From Apostichopus japonicus (lineage: Eukaryota > Echinodermata > Holothuroidea > Aspidochirotida > Stichopodidae), in assembly GCF_037975245.1 (NCBI RefSeq), contig NC_092576.1, positions 20,647,611-20,711,610 on the forward strand: 64,000 nucleotides of DNA, read 5' to 3'. The stretch's first letter is position 1, and each line of letters begins with the position of its first letter. Positions 49,848 to 62,500 of this stretch are shown here, piece by piece. The notes beneath the pieces are model-generated. The model ran no database searches, had not been told where the DNA came from, and worked only from the letters and a program-made list of their open reading frames with translations. The position numbers and the translations under genes are program-made.

Positions 49848-52451
49848 ATGGCACTAGTAATAAAGACAACTGAGCACCTCAACTCACACCAAGCCCCTGT
49901 TTTGGTAGTGGACCAACCACTCTATGACCTTGCAAACAAATTCAGAGGACCTTCCCTGACATCTTCGGAGAAGACAAGTTTGTGTTGATGCTAGATGGGC
50001 TCCATATTGAGATGGCTTTGTGGAGCACCATGGGAGATCTTTTGAATGGGTCTGGATGGCCAGAATCCCTGAAAGAAGCTGGGCTAGTAAAGACAGAAGC
50101 AGCAGCCACATCATTTTTGAAAGCGTCCAATGTAATGAGAACAAGATATGCCTATCAAGTTACTGCTGTGGTACTCGACAGCCTTCTGAAACGAGCCTAT
50201 GAAGACAGTGGAACTGAGATCACCTTTGAGGATTGGGTCATGGTAGCTTCTCAAGATAGCCCAACGTTCAAATTCTGGCTTCTCGTACACAAGTACCAAC
50301 AGATCATATTTATGTTCATTCGGGCACATCGGGAACGGAAGTTTTAACTCATGGTCACTACCCTGCGGAAGCTTGTGCCTCTGTTCTTTGCTTTCGATCA
50401 CCAGAATTATGCCAGGTGGATTCCTATCTTTATCCGAGACCTGGAAAGTCTCCCAGCATCCAGGTAGTGTTTGAGAGGGGAAACTGGACGAAAACTCGAA
50501 GCAAACGGCGTTTTTCATCCTTACCAATTGATCATGTACATGAGCAAGCAAACAAAAGGGTGAAAGGAGTTGGTGGCATGATTGGTCTCACGGAGAACCC
50601 TGCCATGCTTGAGCGCTAGATCGTGACTGGCCCGGAAATCAGCCGCGTCGTTGAGGAGTTCACTGGAGTAAACGACAACGAGGATGATGAAGAACTCCCT
50701 CATCATGAGGAAGGAAATGCTTCTCAGCACCGATTTCAACGCCATGTCAAAGATCTGACAGAGGTGTTGCTGAGCAAGGGGTGTGCTTTTGAGGAGGAAA
50801 GTAATGACCTGGTTACATTGAATAACAAGGTGTGTGAGTCTGCGGCTGCTGCCGAATCCGTCCATAAATTCGAATCTATGGGACAAGAGCAGTACAAGAA
50901 CTTCAGGGAGAGTGTGCTTGATTCAAATGTTACACTTCTGACAGCACCGATCAAGCGGAATAACTTACTGTTGTTCCATGAGAAGAAAACAAAGAAGAAG
51001 ACAGCAACTAAGCTGAGAATGCAGCACTTCAAACGTCATGCAGAGCTCTATGGGCAAGCCTTTGTTGTGCTAGACAGCCGTGGGGGTGATTTGGAGGAGT
51101 TTTGTCGGCAAGAATCTTCCCCATACCCACCTGCGTTGTCATCCGAAGGGTCTCTCAACTCTTGTACAAAATCAGATTTGTTGGTATACATCATAGAAAC
51201 CAGTGCAAGTAGCACCATTTCTGTCGACGAGGAGCTGATTGCGCCAGATCTTTACGACTTCATTGTTATTGACGGTGGAGTACTGATACACTCCCTTCCT
51301 GGTACAACTTTCCAAGGCAAGACCTTTGATACATATTTCGACAAGGTATTCTGCCCAAGAGTTCGCCACGACTTGAAACGATCGACAAGAGTAGACATTG
51401 TCTGGGACCAGTATCGGGCACTGACAATCAAAAGAGGCACAAGGGGAAAACGAGGAACAGGCACCCGACAACGCGTAAATGGTACTGCCAAAACCCCCGG
51501 AAATTGGCAGAACTTTCTGGTGAACACTGATAACAAGAAGGAATTGTTCTCATTCCTGTCAAAGAAGATAACAGAAGGACAGTTCCCAGATGACAGGAAT
51601 GTCTACGTTACTGCAGGTGATCAAGTTCACCATGTTGGAAACAGTCTACTGATTGACCAATGCAACCACGTGGAAGCTGACACTCGTGTCACATCTTCTT
51701 CACGCCCTCCGAACATCTTCACTTAGAACGGTTCATACTGGAGACACAATTCTTCTGAGTAATTTCCATCAAAATAATGGCTATGAATCCGGCCGCAGAA
51801 ATCAGGATCTCATTCCAAGCGGGAAAGACAACAAGAATGATCTCCCTGAATACAATCGCTACAAGCCTGGGCACGACAACTTGCAAAGCAATGCCCCTCT
51901 TCCACGCATTCACTGGATCAGACAGCACGTCTTCCTTCAAGTTTAAGGGTAAGCGCTATTGCTGCAAGTTAATGCAGGAAGTACCAACCCTCATGGAGGA
52001 ATTTGCAACTATCGTCGATACTCAATTCCAAACATCGCCAAAGCTGAAAGAAGTGACAAGGAACTTTGTCTGTAGACTGTACTCCAAAGAGTCAAACGAG
52101 GAAAGTGACGTTGACCTCGTCCGAATGAGGTTGTTCTCACAGAAGACCAGAGACGTGGAGAGAATTCCTCCAACAATTGATGCTCTGGATCAGCACCTCA
52201 AAAGGAGTGTCTTCCAAGCGAGTATCTGGACAACAGCCCAAAGGTCCATGATGCCGGTCAACAACCCCATTAATCATGGATGGAAAGAAGAGGATGGCAA
52301 GCTGCTTCCCATTTGGATCTCGCTGCCCCTCGCCAGGGATGTGTTCCACCTGGATGTGAAGTGCACTTGCACAAGAACCTGCTCCCGGCGCACATGCATG
52401 AGGACAAAGTTGAGGTGCACTCGTCTGTGCAAGTGCAAATGCGAGAAGTAG
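49848..52451 (+). pseudogene. Frameshifted member of a repetitive metazoan gene family with PIN-like core
   Basis: Intronless frames in sequence: ALVIKTTEHLNSHQAPVLVV (49851 on), a frameshift, then FGEDKFVLMLDGLHIEMALW (about 49965), then after two shifts MVTTLRKLVPLFFAFDH and YARWIPIFIRDLESLPAS (50352-50470). Next are IDHVHEQANKRVKGVGGMIG and a 367-aa frame (50623-51726) with IDGGVLIHSLPG, QYRALTIKRGTRGKRGTG, DQCNHVEADTR, then a shifted LVSHLLHALRTSSLRTVHTGD. The last frame (to 52451) has LFHAFTGSDSTSSFKFKGK and a Cys-rich tail (CTCTRTCSRRTCMRTKLRC). The set EADTR, TGD..., FTGSDS suggests a PIN/FEN-type acidic core. I know it as a multi-copy protein of unsettled function in many invertebrates and fish, but cannot name it. 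At least four frame breaks make this copy dead. Confidence 0.7.
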
Positions 52452-53580
52452 CTGTACCTGAACAATTTCCAATACTGGCATGTATAGGCCTATATGGTCA
52501 ATTTGTTTGACACTTTTTTTTATTAAAACTATTGTTTAAGAAGTTATTCAAGAAATTATCCAGCAGTTACTCACCACCATATTGTAGAACAGTTAAAAGA
52601 TGGATGAAAACATCACTATATTATTGGGTACCAGTATAATTGTCAGGATATTACAAAACAATTATTTGTTTCAGCTTATTGGACCTGTGACCCTTGGTCT
52701 ATTTTTTTGGTTTTGTGTATACTGGCAAAATTATTGCTTTTATGGGCAATATGCTTAGAGGACAATCTGCTACTCTTGATCCTGTATCCATACATACCTC
52801 AAATGTTCAGATCGGATATTCCAATCCAAAGTTACAATAGTTTTCATATTTCACATAGGCCGCGGTGGGGGTCGGGAACCCAACACACAAAAGCACCAAA
52901 TTTTGATGTGAGTGCTTGACACTCGAAAAATATTGTTATACAGAGCCTTACCTACAAATTGGTACTTAAAACGAAACTTTTGCATCAATTTGAAATGAAA
53001 AGAGATTATTACACATGCACGGCCCCCACTATATTCCCCCACCCCCAGCCCCTTTTCATGCATCCCGCTGGTAAGAATGTCCTTTTATCTCTCTTTGCAA
53101 ACAGATCAATATGGAAAATCCTGAGCCTCAAAATGTGTCTGCTAGCAGATACATACGTTATAGGAAGAAAAAGAAGGAGAGAATGGATGCTGAGGCATTT
53201 CGAGAATGGGAGCAGAGTAGGGAGAAAAGGCAAAGGGCCATCCAGAGGCAAATAATCGAGCAGCGTACAACGCATCCATAAAAAATGTTCGAAATAACTT
53301 CCCGACTGAATAAGTCCAAGATCTCATCGAGCATGTTAAAAAATCATTTCAATCCAGCATAAATTTCATTGTTGCTTATGAACTTCTTGTGAGAGAAAAC
53401 ATAATTGCTTAATGTTTTCGTACATAATCAACAGCCTTAACATTGGGAAAAAATTCCGCCCACCACATTCCGTCCACCACATTGACACACTTTCGGTAAA
53501 ATTAACACAATTCTTATGCGTGAAGTATAATTTCTGCCATTGTTTCCCTAATGGTAGAAGAATAGTTCACCTCCATTTCT
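52452..53580. other. Non-coding spacer before the main array
   Basis: ORFs here (for example 52959-53255) are unassigned. The plus-strand ORF near 53110-53255 is Arg/Lys-rich and could be a scrap of a transposon ORF. No element end is visible at the junction ATTTCT/GGTACCG. Confidence 0.35.
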
Positions 53581-56500
53581 GGTACCGAACATTCGATTGA
53601 TCGGTACGGATCATTCGATTGAACGGTATGGAACATTCGAATGATCGGTACGGATCATTGGATTGATCAGTACCGCACATTCGATTGATCGGTACAGAAC
53701 ATTCGATTGATCGGTACCGCACATTCGATTGATCGGTACTGCACATTCGATTGAACGGTACCGAGGTTTCGATTGATCAGTACAGGAACATTCTTTTGAT
53801 CGGTACAGAACATTCGATTGATCGGTACCGCACATTCGATTGATCGGTACCGCATATTAGATTGAACGGTACCGAAGTTTCGATTGATCAGTACAGGAAC
53901 ATTCTATTGATCGGTACGGAACAGTCGATTGATCGGTACCGCATATTAGATTGAACGGTACCGAAGTTTCGATTGATCAGTACAGGAACATTCTATTGAT
54001 CGGTACGGAACAGTCGATTGATCCGTATCGCACATTCGATTGATCGGTACCGCACAATCGATTGATCGGTACGGAACATTCAATTGATCGGTATTGAACA
54101 TTCGATTGATCAGTACAGAACATTCGATTGATCGGAACGGAACAGTCGATTGATCCGTACCGCACATTCAATTGATCGGTACCGCACATTCGATTGATCG
54201 GTACCGCACATTCGATTGATCGGTACCGCACATTCGATTGATCGGTACTGCAATTCGATTGATCGGTTCGGAACATTCGATTGATCGGTAACGCACATTC
54301 GATTGATCGGTACCGCACATTCGATTGATCGTTACCGCACATTCGATTGATCGGTACCGCACATTCGATTGATCGGTACCGCACATTCGATTGATCGGTA
54401 TGGAACATTCGATTGATCGGTACCGCACATTCGATTGATCGGTACCGCACATTCGATTGATCGGCAAGGAACATTCGATTGATCGGTACCGCACATTCGA
54501 TTGATCGGTAAAGCATATTCAATTGATCGGCACTGAACATTCGATTGATCGGTACCGCACATTCGATTGATCGGTACCGAACAGTCGATTGATCGGTACC
54601 GCACATTCGATTGATCGGTACCGCACATTCGATTGATCGGTACGGAACATTCGATTGATCGGTACCGCACATTCGATTGATCGGTTCGGAAAATTCGATT
54701 GATCGATACCTCACATTCGATTGATCGGTACCGCACATTCGATTGATCGGTACTGCACATTCGATTGATCGGTACCGCACATTCGATTGATCGGTACCGC
54801 ACATTCGATTGATCGGTACCGCACATTCGATTGATCGGTACCGCACATTCGATTGATCGGTACCGAACTTTCGATTGATCGGTACCGCACATTCGATTGA
54901 TCGGTTCCGCACATTCGATTGATCGGTACTGAACATTCGATTGATCGGTACCGCACATTCGATTGATCGGTATGGAACATTCGATTGATCGGTACCGCAC
55001 ATTCGATTGATCGGTACCGCACATTCGATTGATCGGCAAGGAACATTCGATTGATCGGTACCGCACATTCGATTGATCGGTAAAGCATATTCAATTGATC
55101 GGCACTGAACATTCGATTGATCGGTACCGCACATTCGATTGATCGGTACCGAACAGTCGATTGATCGGTACCGCACATTCGATTGATCGGTACCGCACAT
55201 TCGATTGATCGGTACGGAACATTCGATTGATCGGTACCGCACATTCGATTGATCGGTTCGGAAAATTCGATTGATCGATACCTCACATTCGATTGATCGG
55301 TACCGCACATTCGATTGATCGGTACTGCACATTCGATTGATCGGTACCGCACATTCGATTGATCGGTACCGCACATTCGATTGATCGGTACCGCACATTC
55401 GATTGATCGGTACCGCACATTCGATTGATCGGTACCGCACATTCGTTTGATCGTTACCGCATATTCGATTGATCGGTACGGAACATTCGATTGATCGGTA
55501 CCGCACATTCGATTGATCGGTACCGCACATTCGATTGATCGGTACGGAACATTCGATTGATCGGTACCGCACATTCGATTGATCTGTACCGCACATTCGA
55601 TTGATCGGTACTGCACATTCGATTGATCGGTACCGCACATTCGATTGATCGGTATCGCACATTCGATTGATCGGTTACCGCACATTCGATTGATCGGTAC
55701 CGCACATTCGATTGATCGGTACTGCAATTCGATTGATCGGTTCGGAACATTCGATTGATCGGTAACGCACATTCGATTGATCGGTACCGCACATTCGAAT
55801 GATCGGTACAGCACATTCTATTGATCGGTACGGAAAACTCGATTGATTGCTACGGAACATTTGATTGATCGGTACGGAACATTTGATTGATCGGTAACGC
55901 ACATTCGTTTGATCGGTACCGCACATTCGATTGATCGGTACCGAACATTCGATTGATCGGTACGAAACATTCGATTGATCGGTACCGCACATTCGATTGA
56001 TCGGTACCGCACATTCGATTGATCGGTTCCGCACATTCGATTGATCGGTACCGCATATTCGATTGATTGGCACTGAACATTCGATTGATCGGTACCGCAC
56101 ATTCGATTGATCGGTACGGAACATTCGATTGATCGGTACCGCACATTCGATTGATCGGTACATTCGATTGATCGGTACCGCACATTCGATTGATCGGTAC
56201 CGCACATTCGATTGAACGGCAAGGAACATTCGATTGATCGGTTTCGAACATTCGATTGATCGGTACCGAACATTCGATTGATCGGTTCCGCACATTCGAT
56301 TTATCGGTACCGCACATTCGATTGATCGGTACGGAACATTCGATTGATCGATACCGCACATTCGATTGATCGGTACGGAACATTCGATTGATCGGTACCG
56401 CACATTCGATTGATCGGTACGGAAAATTCGATTGATCGGTACCGCACATTCGATTGATCGGTACGGAACATTCGATTGATCGATACCGCACATTCGATTG

Positions 56501-59500
56501 ATCGGTACCGAACATTCGATTGATCGGTACCGCACATTCGATTGATCGGTACCGCACATTCTATTGATCGGTACCGCACAATCCATTGATCGGTACCACA
56601 CATTCGATTGATCGGTACCGCACATACTATTGATGGGTACGGAAAACTCGATTGATTGCTACGGAACATTCGATTGATCAGTACCGCACATTCGATTGAT
56701 CAGTACCGCACATTCGATTGATCGGTACGGAACATTCGATTGATCGGTACGGAACATTCGATTGATCGGTACCGCACATTCGATTGATCGGTACTGCACA
56801 TTCGATTGATCGGTACCGCACATTCGATTGATCGGTACCGAACATTCGATTGATCGGTACCGCACATTCGATTGATCGGTACCGCACATTCGATTGATCT
56901 GTACCGCACATTCGATTGATCGGTATCGCAGATTCGATTGATCGGTACCGCACATTCGATTGATCGGTACCGCACATTCGATTGATCGGTACCGCACATT
57001 CGATTGATCGGTACGGTACATTCGATTGATCGGTACCGCACATTCGATTGATCGGTACCGCACATTCGATTGATCGGTACCGCACATTCGATTGATCGGT
57101 ACCGCACATTCGATTGATCGGTACCGCACATTCGATTGATCGGTACCGTACATTCGATTGATCGGTATCGCACATTCTATTAATCGGTACGGAACATTCG
57201 TTTGATCGGTACCGCACATTCGATTGATCGGTACTGAAATTCGATTGATCGGTTCGGAACATTTGATTGATCGGTAACGCACATTCGATTGATCGGTACC
57301 GCACATTCGATTGATCGGTACCGCACATTCGATTGATCGGTACGAAACATTCGATTGATCGGTACCGCACATTCGATTGATCGGTACGGTACATTCGATT
57401 GATCGGTACCGCAAATTCGATTGGTCGGTACCGCACATTCGATTGATCGGTACCGCACATTCGATTGATCGGTTCCGAACATTCGATTGATCGGTACCGA
57501 ACATTCGATTGATCGGTTCCGCACATTCGATTGATCGGTACCGCATATTCGATTGATTGGCACTGAACATTCGATTGATCGGTACCGCACATTCGATTGA
57601 TCGGTACGGAACATTCGATTGATCGGTACCGCACATTCGATTGATTGGTACATTCGATTGATCGGTACCGCACATTCGATTGATCGGTACCACACATTCG
57701 ATTGAACGGCAAGGAACATTCGATTGATCGGTTTCGAACATTCGATCGATCGGTACCGAACATTCGATTGATCGGTTCCGCACATTCGATTTATCGGTAC
57801 CGCACATTCGATTGATCGGTACGGAACATTCGATTGATCGATACCGCACATTCGATTGATCGGTACTGCACATTCGATTGATCGGTACCGCACATTCGAT
57901 TGATCGGTACCGGACATTCGATTGATCGGTACGGAAAATTCGATTGATCGGTACCGCACATTCGATTGATCGGTACGGCACATTCGATTGATCGGTACCG
58001 CACATTCGATTGATCGGTACCGCACATTCGATTGATCGGCAAGGAACATTCGATTGATCGGTACCGCACATTCGATTGATCGGTACCGCACATTCGATTG
58101 ATCTGTAACGCACATTCGATTGATCGGCACTGAACATTCGATTGATCGGTACCGCACATTCGATTGATCGGTACGGAAAATTCGATTGATCGGTACCGCA
58201 CATTCGATTGATCGGTACGGAACATTCAATTGATCGATACCGCACATTCGATTGATCGGTACCGAACATTCGATTGATCGGTACCGCACATTCGATTGAT
58301 CGGTACCGCACATTCGATTGATCTGTACCGCACATTCGATTGATCGGTACCGCACATTCGAGTGATCGGTACCGCACATTCTATTGATCGGTACCGCACA
58401 ATCCATTGATCGGTACCACACATTCGATTGATCGGTACCGCACATTCTATTGATGGGTACGGAAAACTCGATTGATTGCTACGGAACATTCGATTGATCG
58501 GTACCGCTGATTCGATTGATCAGTACCGCACATTCGATTGATCGGTACGGAACATTCGATTGATCGGTACCGCACATTCGATTGATCGGTACCGCACATT
58601 CGATTGATCGGTACTGCACATTCGATTGATCGGTACTGCACATTCGATTGATCGGTACCGAACATTCGATTGATCGGTACGGAAAATTCGATTGATCGGT
58701 ACCGCACATTCGATTGATCGGTACGGCACATTCGATTGATCAGTACCGCACATTCGATTGATCGGTACCGCACATTCGATTGATCGGCAAGGAACATTCG
58801 ATTGATCGGTACCGCACATTCGATTGATCGGTACCGCACATTCGATTGATCTGTAACGCACATTCGATTGATCGGCACTGAACATTCGATTGATCGGTAC
58901 CGCACATTCGATTGATCGGTACGGAAAATTCGATTGATCGGTACCGCACATTCGATTGATCGGTACGGAACATTCGATTGATCGATACCGCACATTCGAT
59001 TGATCGGTACCGAACATTCGATTGATCGGTACCGCACATTCGATTGATCGGTACCGCACATTCGATTGATCTGTACCGCACATTCGATTGATCGGTACCG
59101 CACATTCGAGTGATCGGTACCGCACATTCTATTGATCGGTACCGCACAATCCATTGATCGGTACCACACATTCGATTGATCGGTACCGCACATTCTATTG
59201 ATGGGTACGGAAAACTCGATTGATTGCTACGGAACATTCGATTGATCGGTACCGCTGATTCGATTGATCAGTACCGCACATTCGATTGATCGGTACGGAA
59301 CATTCGATTGATCGGTACCGCACATTCGATTGATCGGTACCGCACATTCGATTGATCGGTACTGCACATTCGATTGATCGGTACTGCACATTCGATTGAT
59401 CGGTACCGAACATTCGATTGATCGGTACCGCACATTCGATTGATCGGTACCGCACATTCGATTGATCTGTACCGCACATTCGATTGATCGGTACCGCTGA

Positions 59501-62500
59501 TTCGATTGATCGGTACCGCACATTCGATTGATCTGTACCGCACATTCCATTGATCGGTACCGCACATTCGATTGATCGGTACAGCACATTCTATTGATCG
59601 GTACGGAAAACTCGATTGATCGGTACCGCACATTCGATTGATCGGTACGGAACATTCGATTGATCGATACCGCACATTCGATTGATCAGTACCGAACATT
59701 CGATTGATCGGTAACGCACATTCGATTGATCGGTACCGCACATTCGATTGATCTGTACCGCACATTCGATTGATCGGTACCGCACATTCGATTGATCGGT
59801 ACCGCACATTCTATTGATCGGTACTGCAATTCGATTGATCGGTTCGGAACATTCGATTGATCGGTAACGCACATTCGATTGATCGGTACCGCACATTCGA
59901 TTGATCGGTACCGCACATTCGATTGATCGGTACGGAACATTCGATTGATCGGTACCGCACATTCGATTAATCGGTACGGAACATTTGATTGATCGGTAAC
60001 GCACATTCGATTGATCGGTACCGCACATTCGATTGATCGGTACTGCAATTCGATTGATCGGTTCGGAACATTCGATTGATCGGTAACGCACATTCGATTG
60101 ATCGGTACCGCACATTCGAATGATCGGTACCGCACATTCGATTGATCGGTACGGAACATTCGATTGATCGGTACCGCACATTCGATTAATCGGTACGGAA
60201 CATTTGATTGATCGGTACCGAACATTCGATTGATCGGTACCGCACATTCGTTTGATCGGTACCGCACATTCGATTGATCGGTACTGCAATTCGATTGATC
60301 GGTTCGGAACATTCGATTGATCGGTAACGCACATTCGATTGATCGGTACCGCACATTCGAATGATCGGTACCGCACATTCGATTGATCGGTACGGAACAT
60401 TCGATTGATCGGTACCGCACATTCGATTAATCGGTACGGAACATTTGATTGATCGGTAACGCACATTCGATTGATCGGTACCGCACATTCGATTGATCGG
60501 TACCGCACATTCGATTGATCGGTACGAAACATTCGATTGATCGGTACCGCACATTCGATTGATCGGTACGGTACATTCGATTGATCGGCAAGGAACATTC
60601 GATTGATCGGTACCGCACATTCGATTGATCGGTACGGTACATTCGATTGATCGGTACCGCAAATTCGATTGGTCGGTACCGCACATTCGATTGATCGGTA
60701 CCGCACATTCGATTGATCGGTTCCGAACATTCGTTTGATCGGTACCGCACATTCGATTGATCGGTACTGAAATTCGATTGATCGGTTCGGAACATTTGAT
60801 TGATCGGTAACGCACATTCGATTGATCGGTACCGCACATTCGATTGATCGGTACCGCACATTCGATTGATCGGTACGAAACATTCGATTGATCGGTACCG
60901 CACATTCGATTGATCGGTACGGTACATTCGATTGATCGGTACCGCAAACTCGATTGGTCGGTACCGCACATTCGATTGATCGGTACCGCACATTCGATTG
61001 ATCGGTTCCGAACATTCGATTGATCGGTACCGAACATTCGATTGATCGGTTCCGCACATTCGATTGATCGGTACCGCATATTCGATTGATTGGCACTGAA
61101 CATTCGATTGATCGGTACCGCACATTCGATTGATCGGTACGGAACATTCGATTGATCGGTACCGCACATTCGATTGATCGGTACATTCGATTGATCGGTA
61201 CCGCACATTCGATTGATCGGTACCACACATTCGATTGAACGGCAAGGAACATTCGATTGATCGGTTTCGAACATTCGATCGATCGGTACCGAACATTCGA
61301 TTGATCGGTTCCGCACATTCGATTTATCGGTACCGCACATTCGATTGATCGGTACGGAACATTCGATTGATCGATACCGCACATTCGATTGATCGGTACG
61401 GAACATTCGATTGATCGGTACCGCACATTCGATTGATCGGTACCGCACATTCGATTGATCGGTACTGCACATTCGATTGATCGGTACCGCACATTCGATT
61501 GATCGGTACCGGACATTCAATTGATCGGTACGGAAAATTCGATTGATCGGTACCGCACATTCGATTGATCGGTACGACACATTCGATTGATCGGTACCGC
61601 ACATTCGATTGATCGGTACCGCACATTCGATTGATCGGCAAGGAACATTCGATTGATCGGTACGGAACATTCGATTGATCGGTACCGAACATTCGATTGA
61701 TCGGTACCGCACATTCGATTGATCGGTACCGCACATTCGATTGATCTGTACCGCACATTCGATTGATCGGTACCGCACATTCGATTGATCGGTACCGCAC
61801 ATTCGATTGATCTGTAACGCACATTCGATTGATCGGCACTGAACATTCGATTGATCGGTACCGCACATTCGATTGATCGGTACGGAAAATTCGATTGATC
61901 CGTACCGCACATTCGATTGATCGGTACGGAACATTCGATTGATCGATACCGCACATTCGATTGATCGGTACCGAACATTCGATTGATCGGTACCGCACAT
62001 TCGATTGATCGGTACCGCACATTCGATTGATCTGTACCGCACATTCGATTGATCGGTACCGCACATTCGAGTGATCGGTACCGCACATTCTATTGATCGG
62101 TACCGCACAATCCATTGATCGGTACCACACATTCGATTGATCGGTACCGCACATTCTATTGATGGGTACGGAAAACTCGATTGATTGCTACGGAACATTC
62201 GATTGATCGGTACCGCTGATTCGATTGATCGGTACCGCACATTCGATTGATCGGTACGGAACATTCGATTGATCGGTACCGCACATTCGATTGATCGGTA
62301 CCGCACATTCGATTGATCGGTACTGCACATTCGATTGATCGGTACTGCACATTCGATTGATCGGTACCGAACATTCGATTGATCGGTACGGCACATTCGA
62401 TTGATCGGTACCGCACATTCGATTGATCTGTACCGCACATTCGATTGATCGGTACCGCTGATTCGATTGATCGGTACCGCACATTCGATTGATCTGTACC

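Noticed and set aside
50111-50551. 146-aa minus ORF and other minus ORFs over 49884-52500
   Set aside because: Shadows of the frameshifted plus-strand gene.
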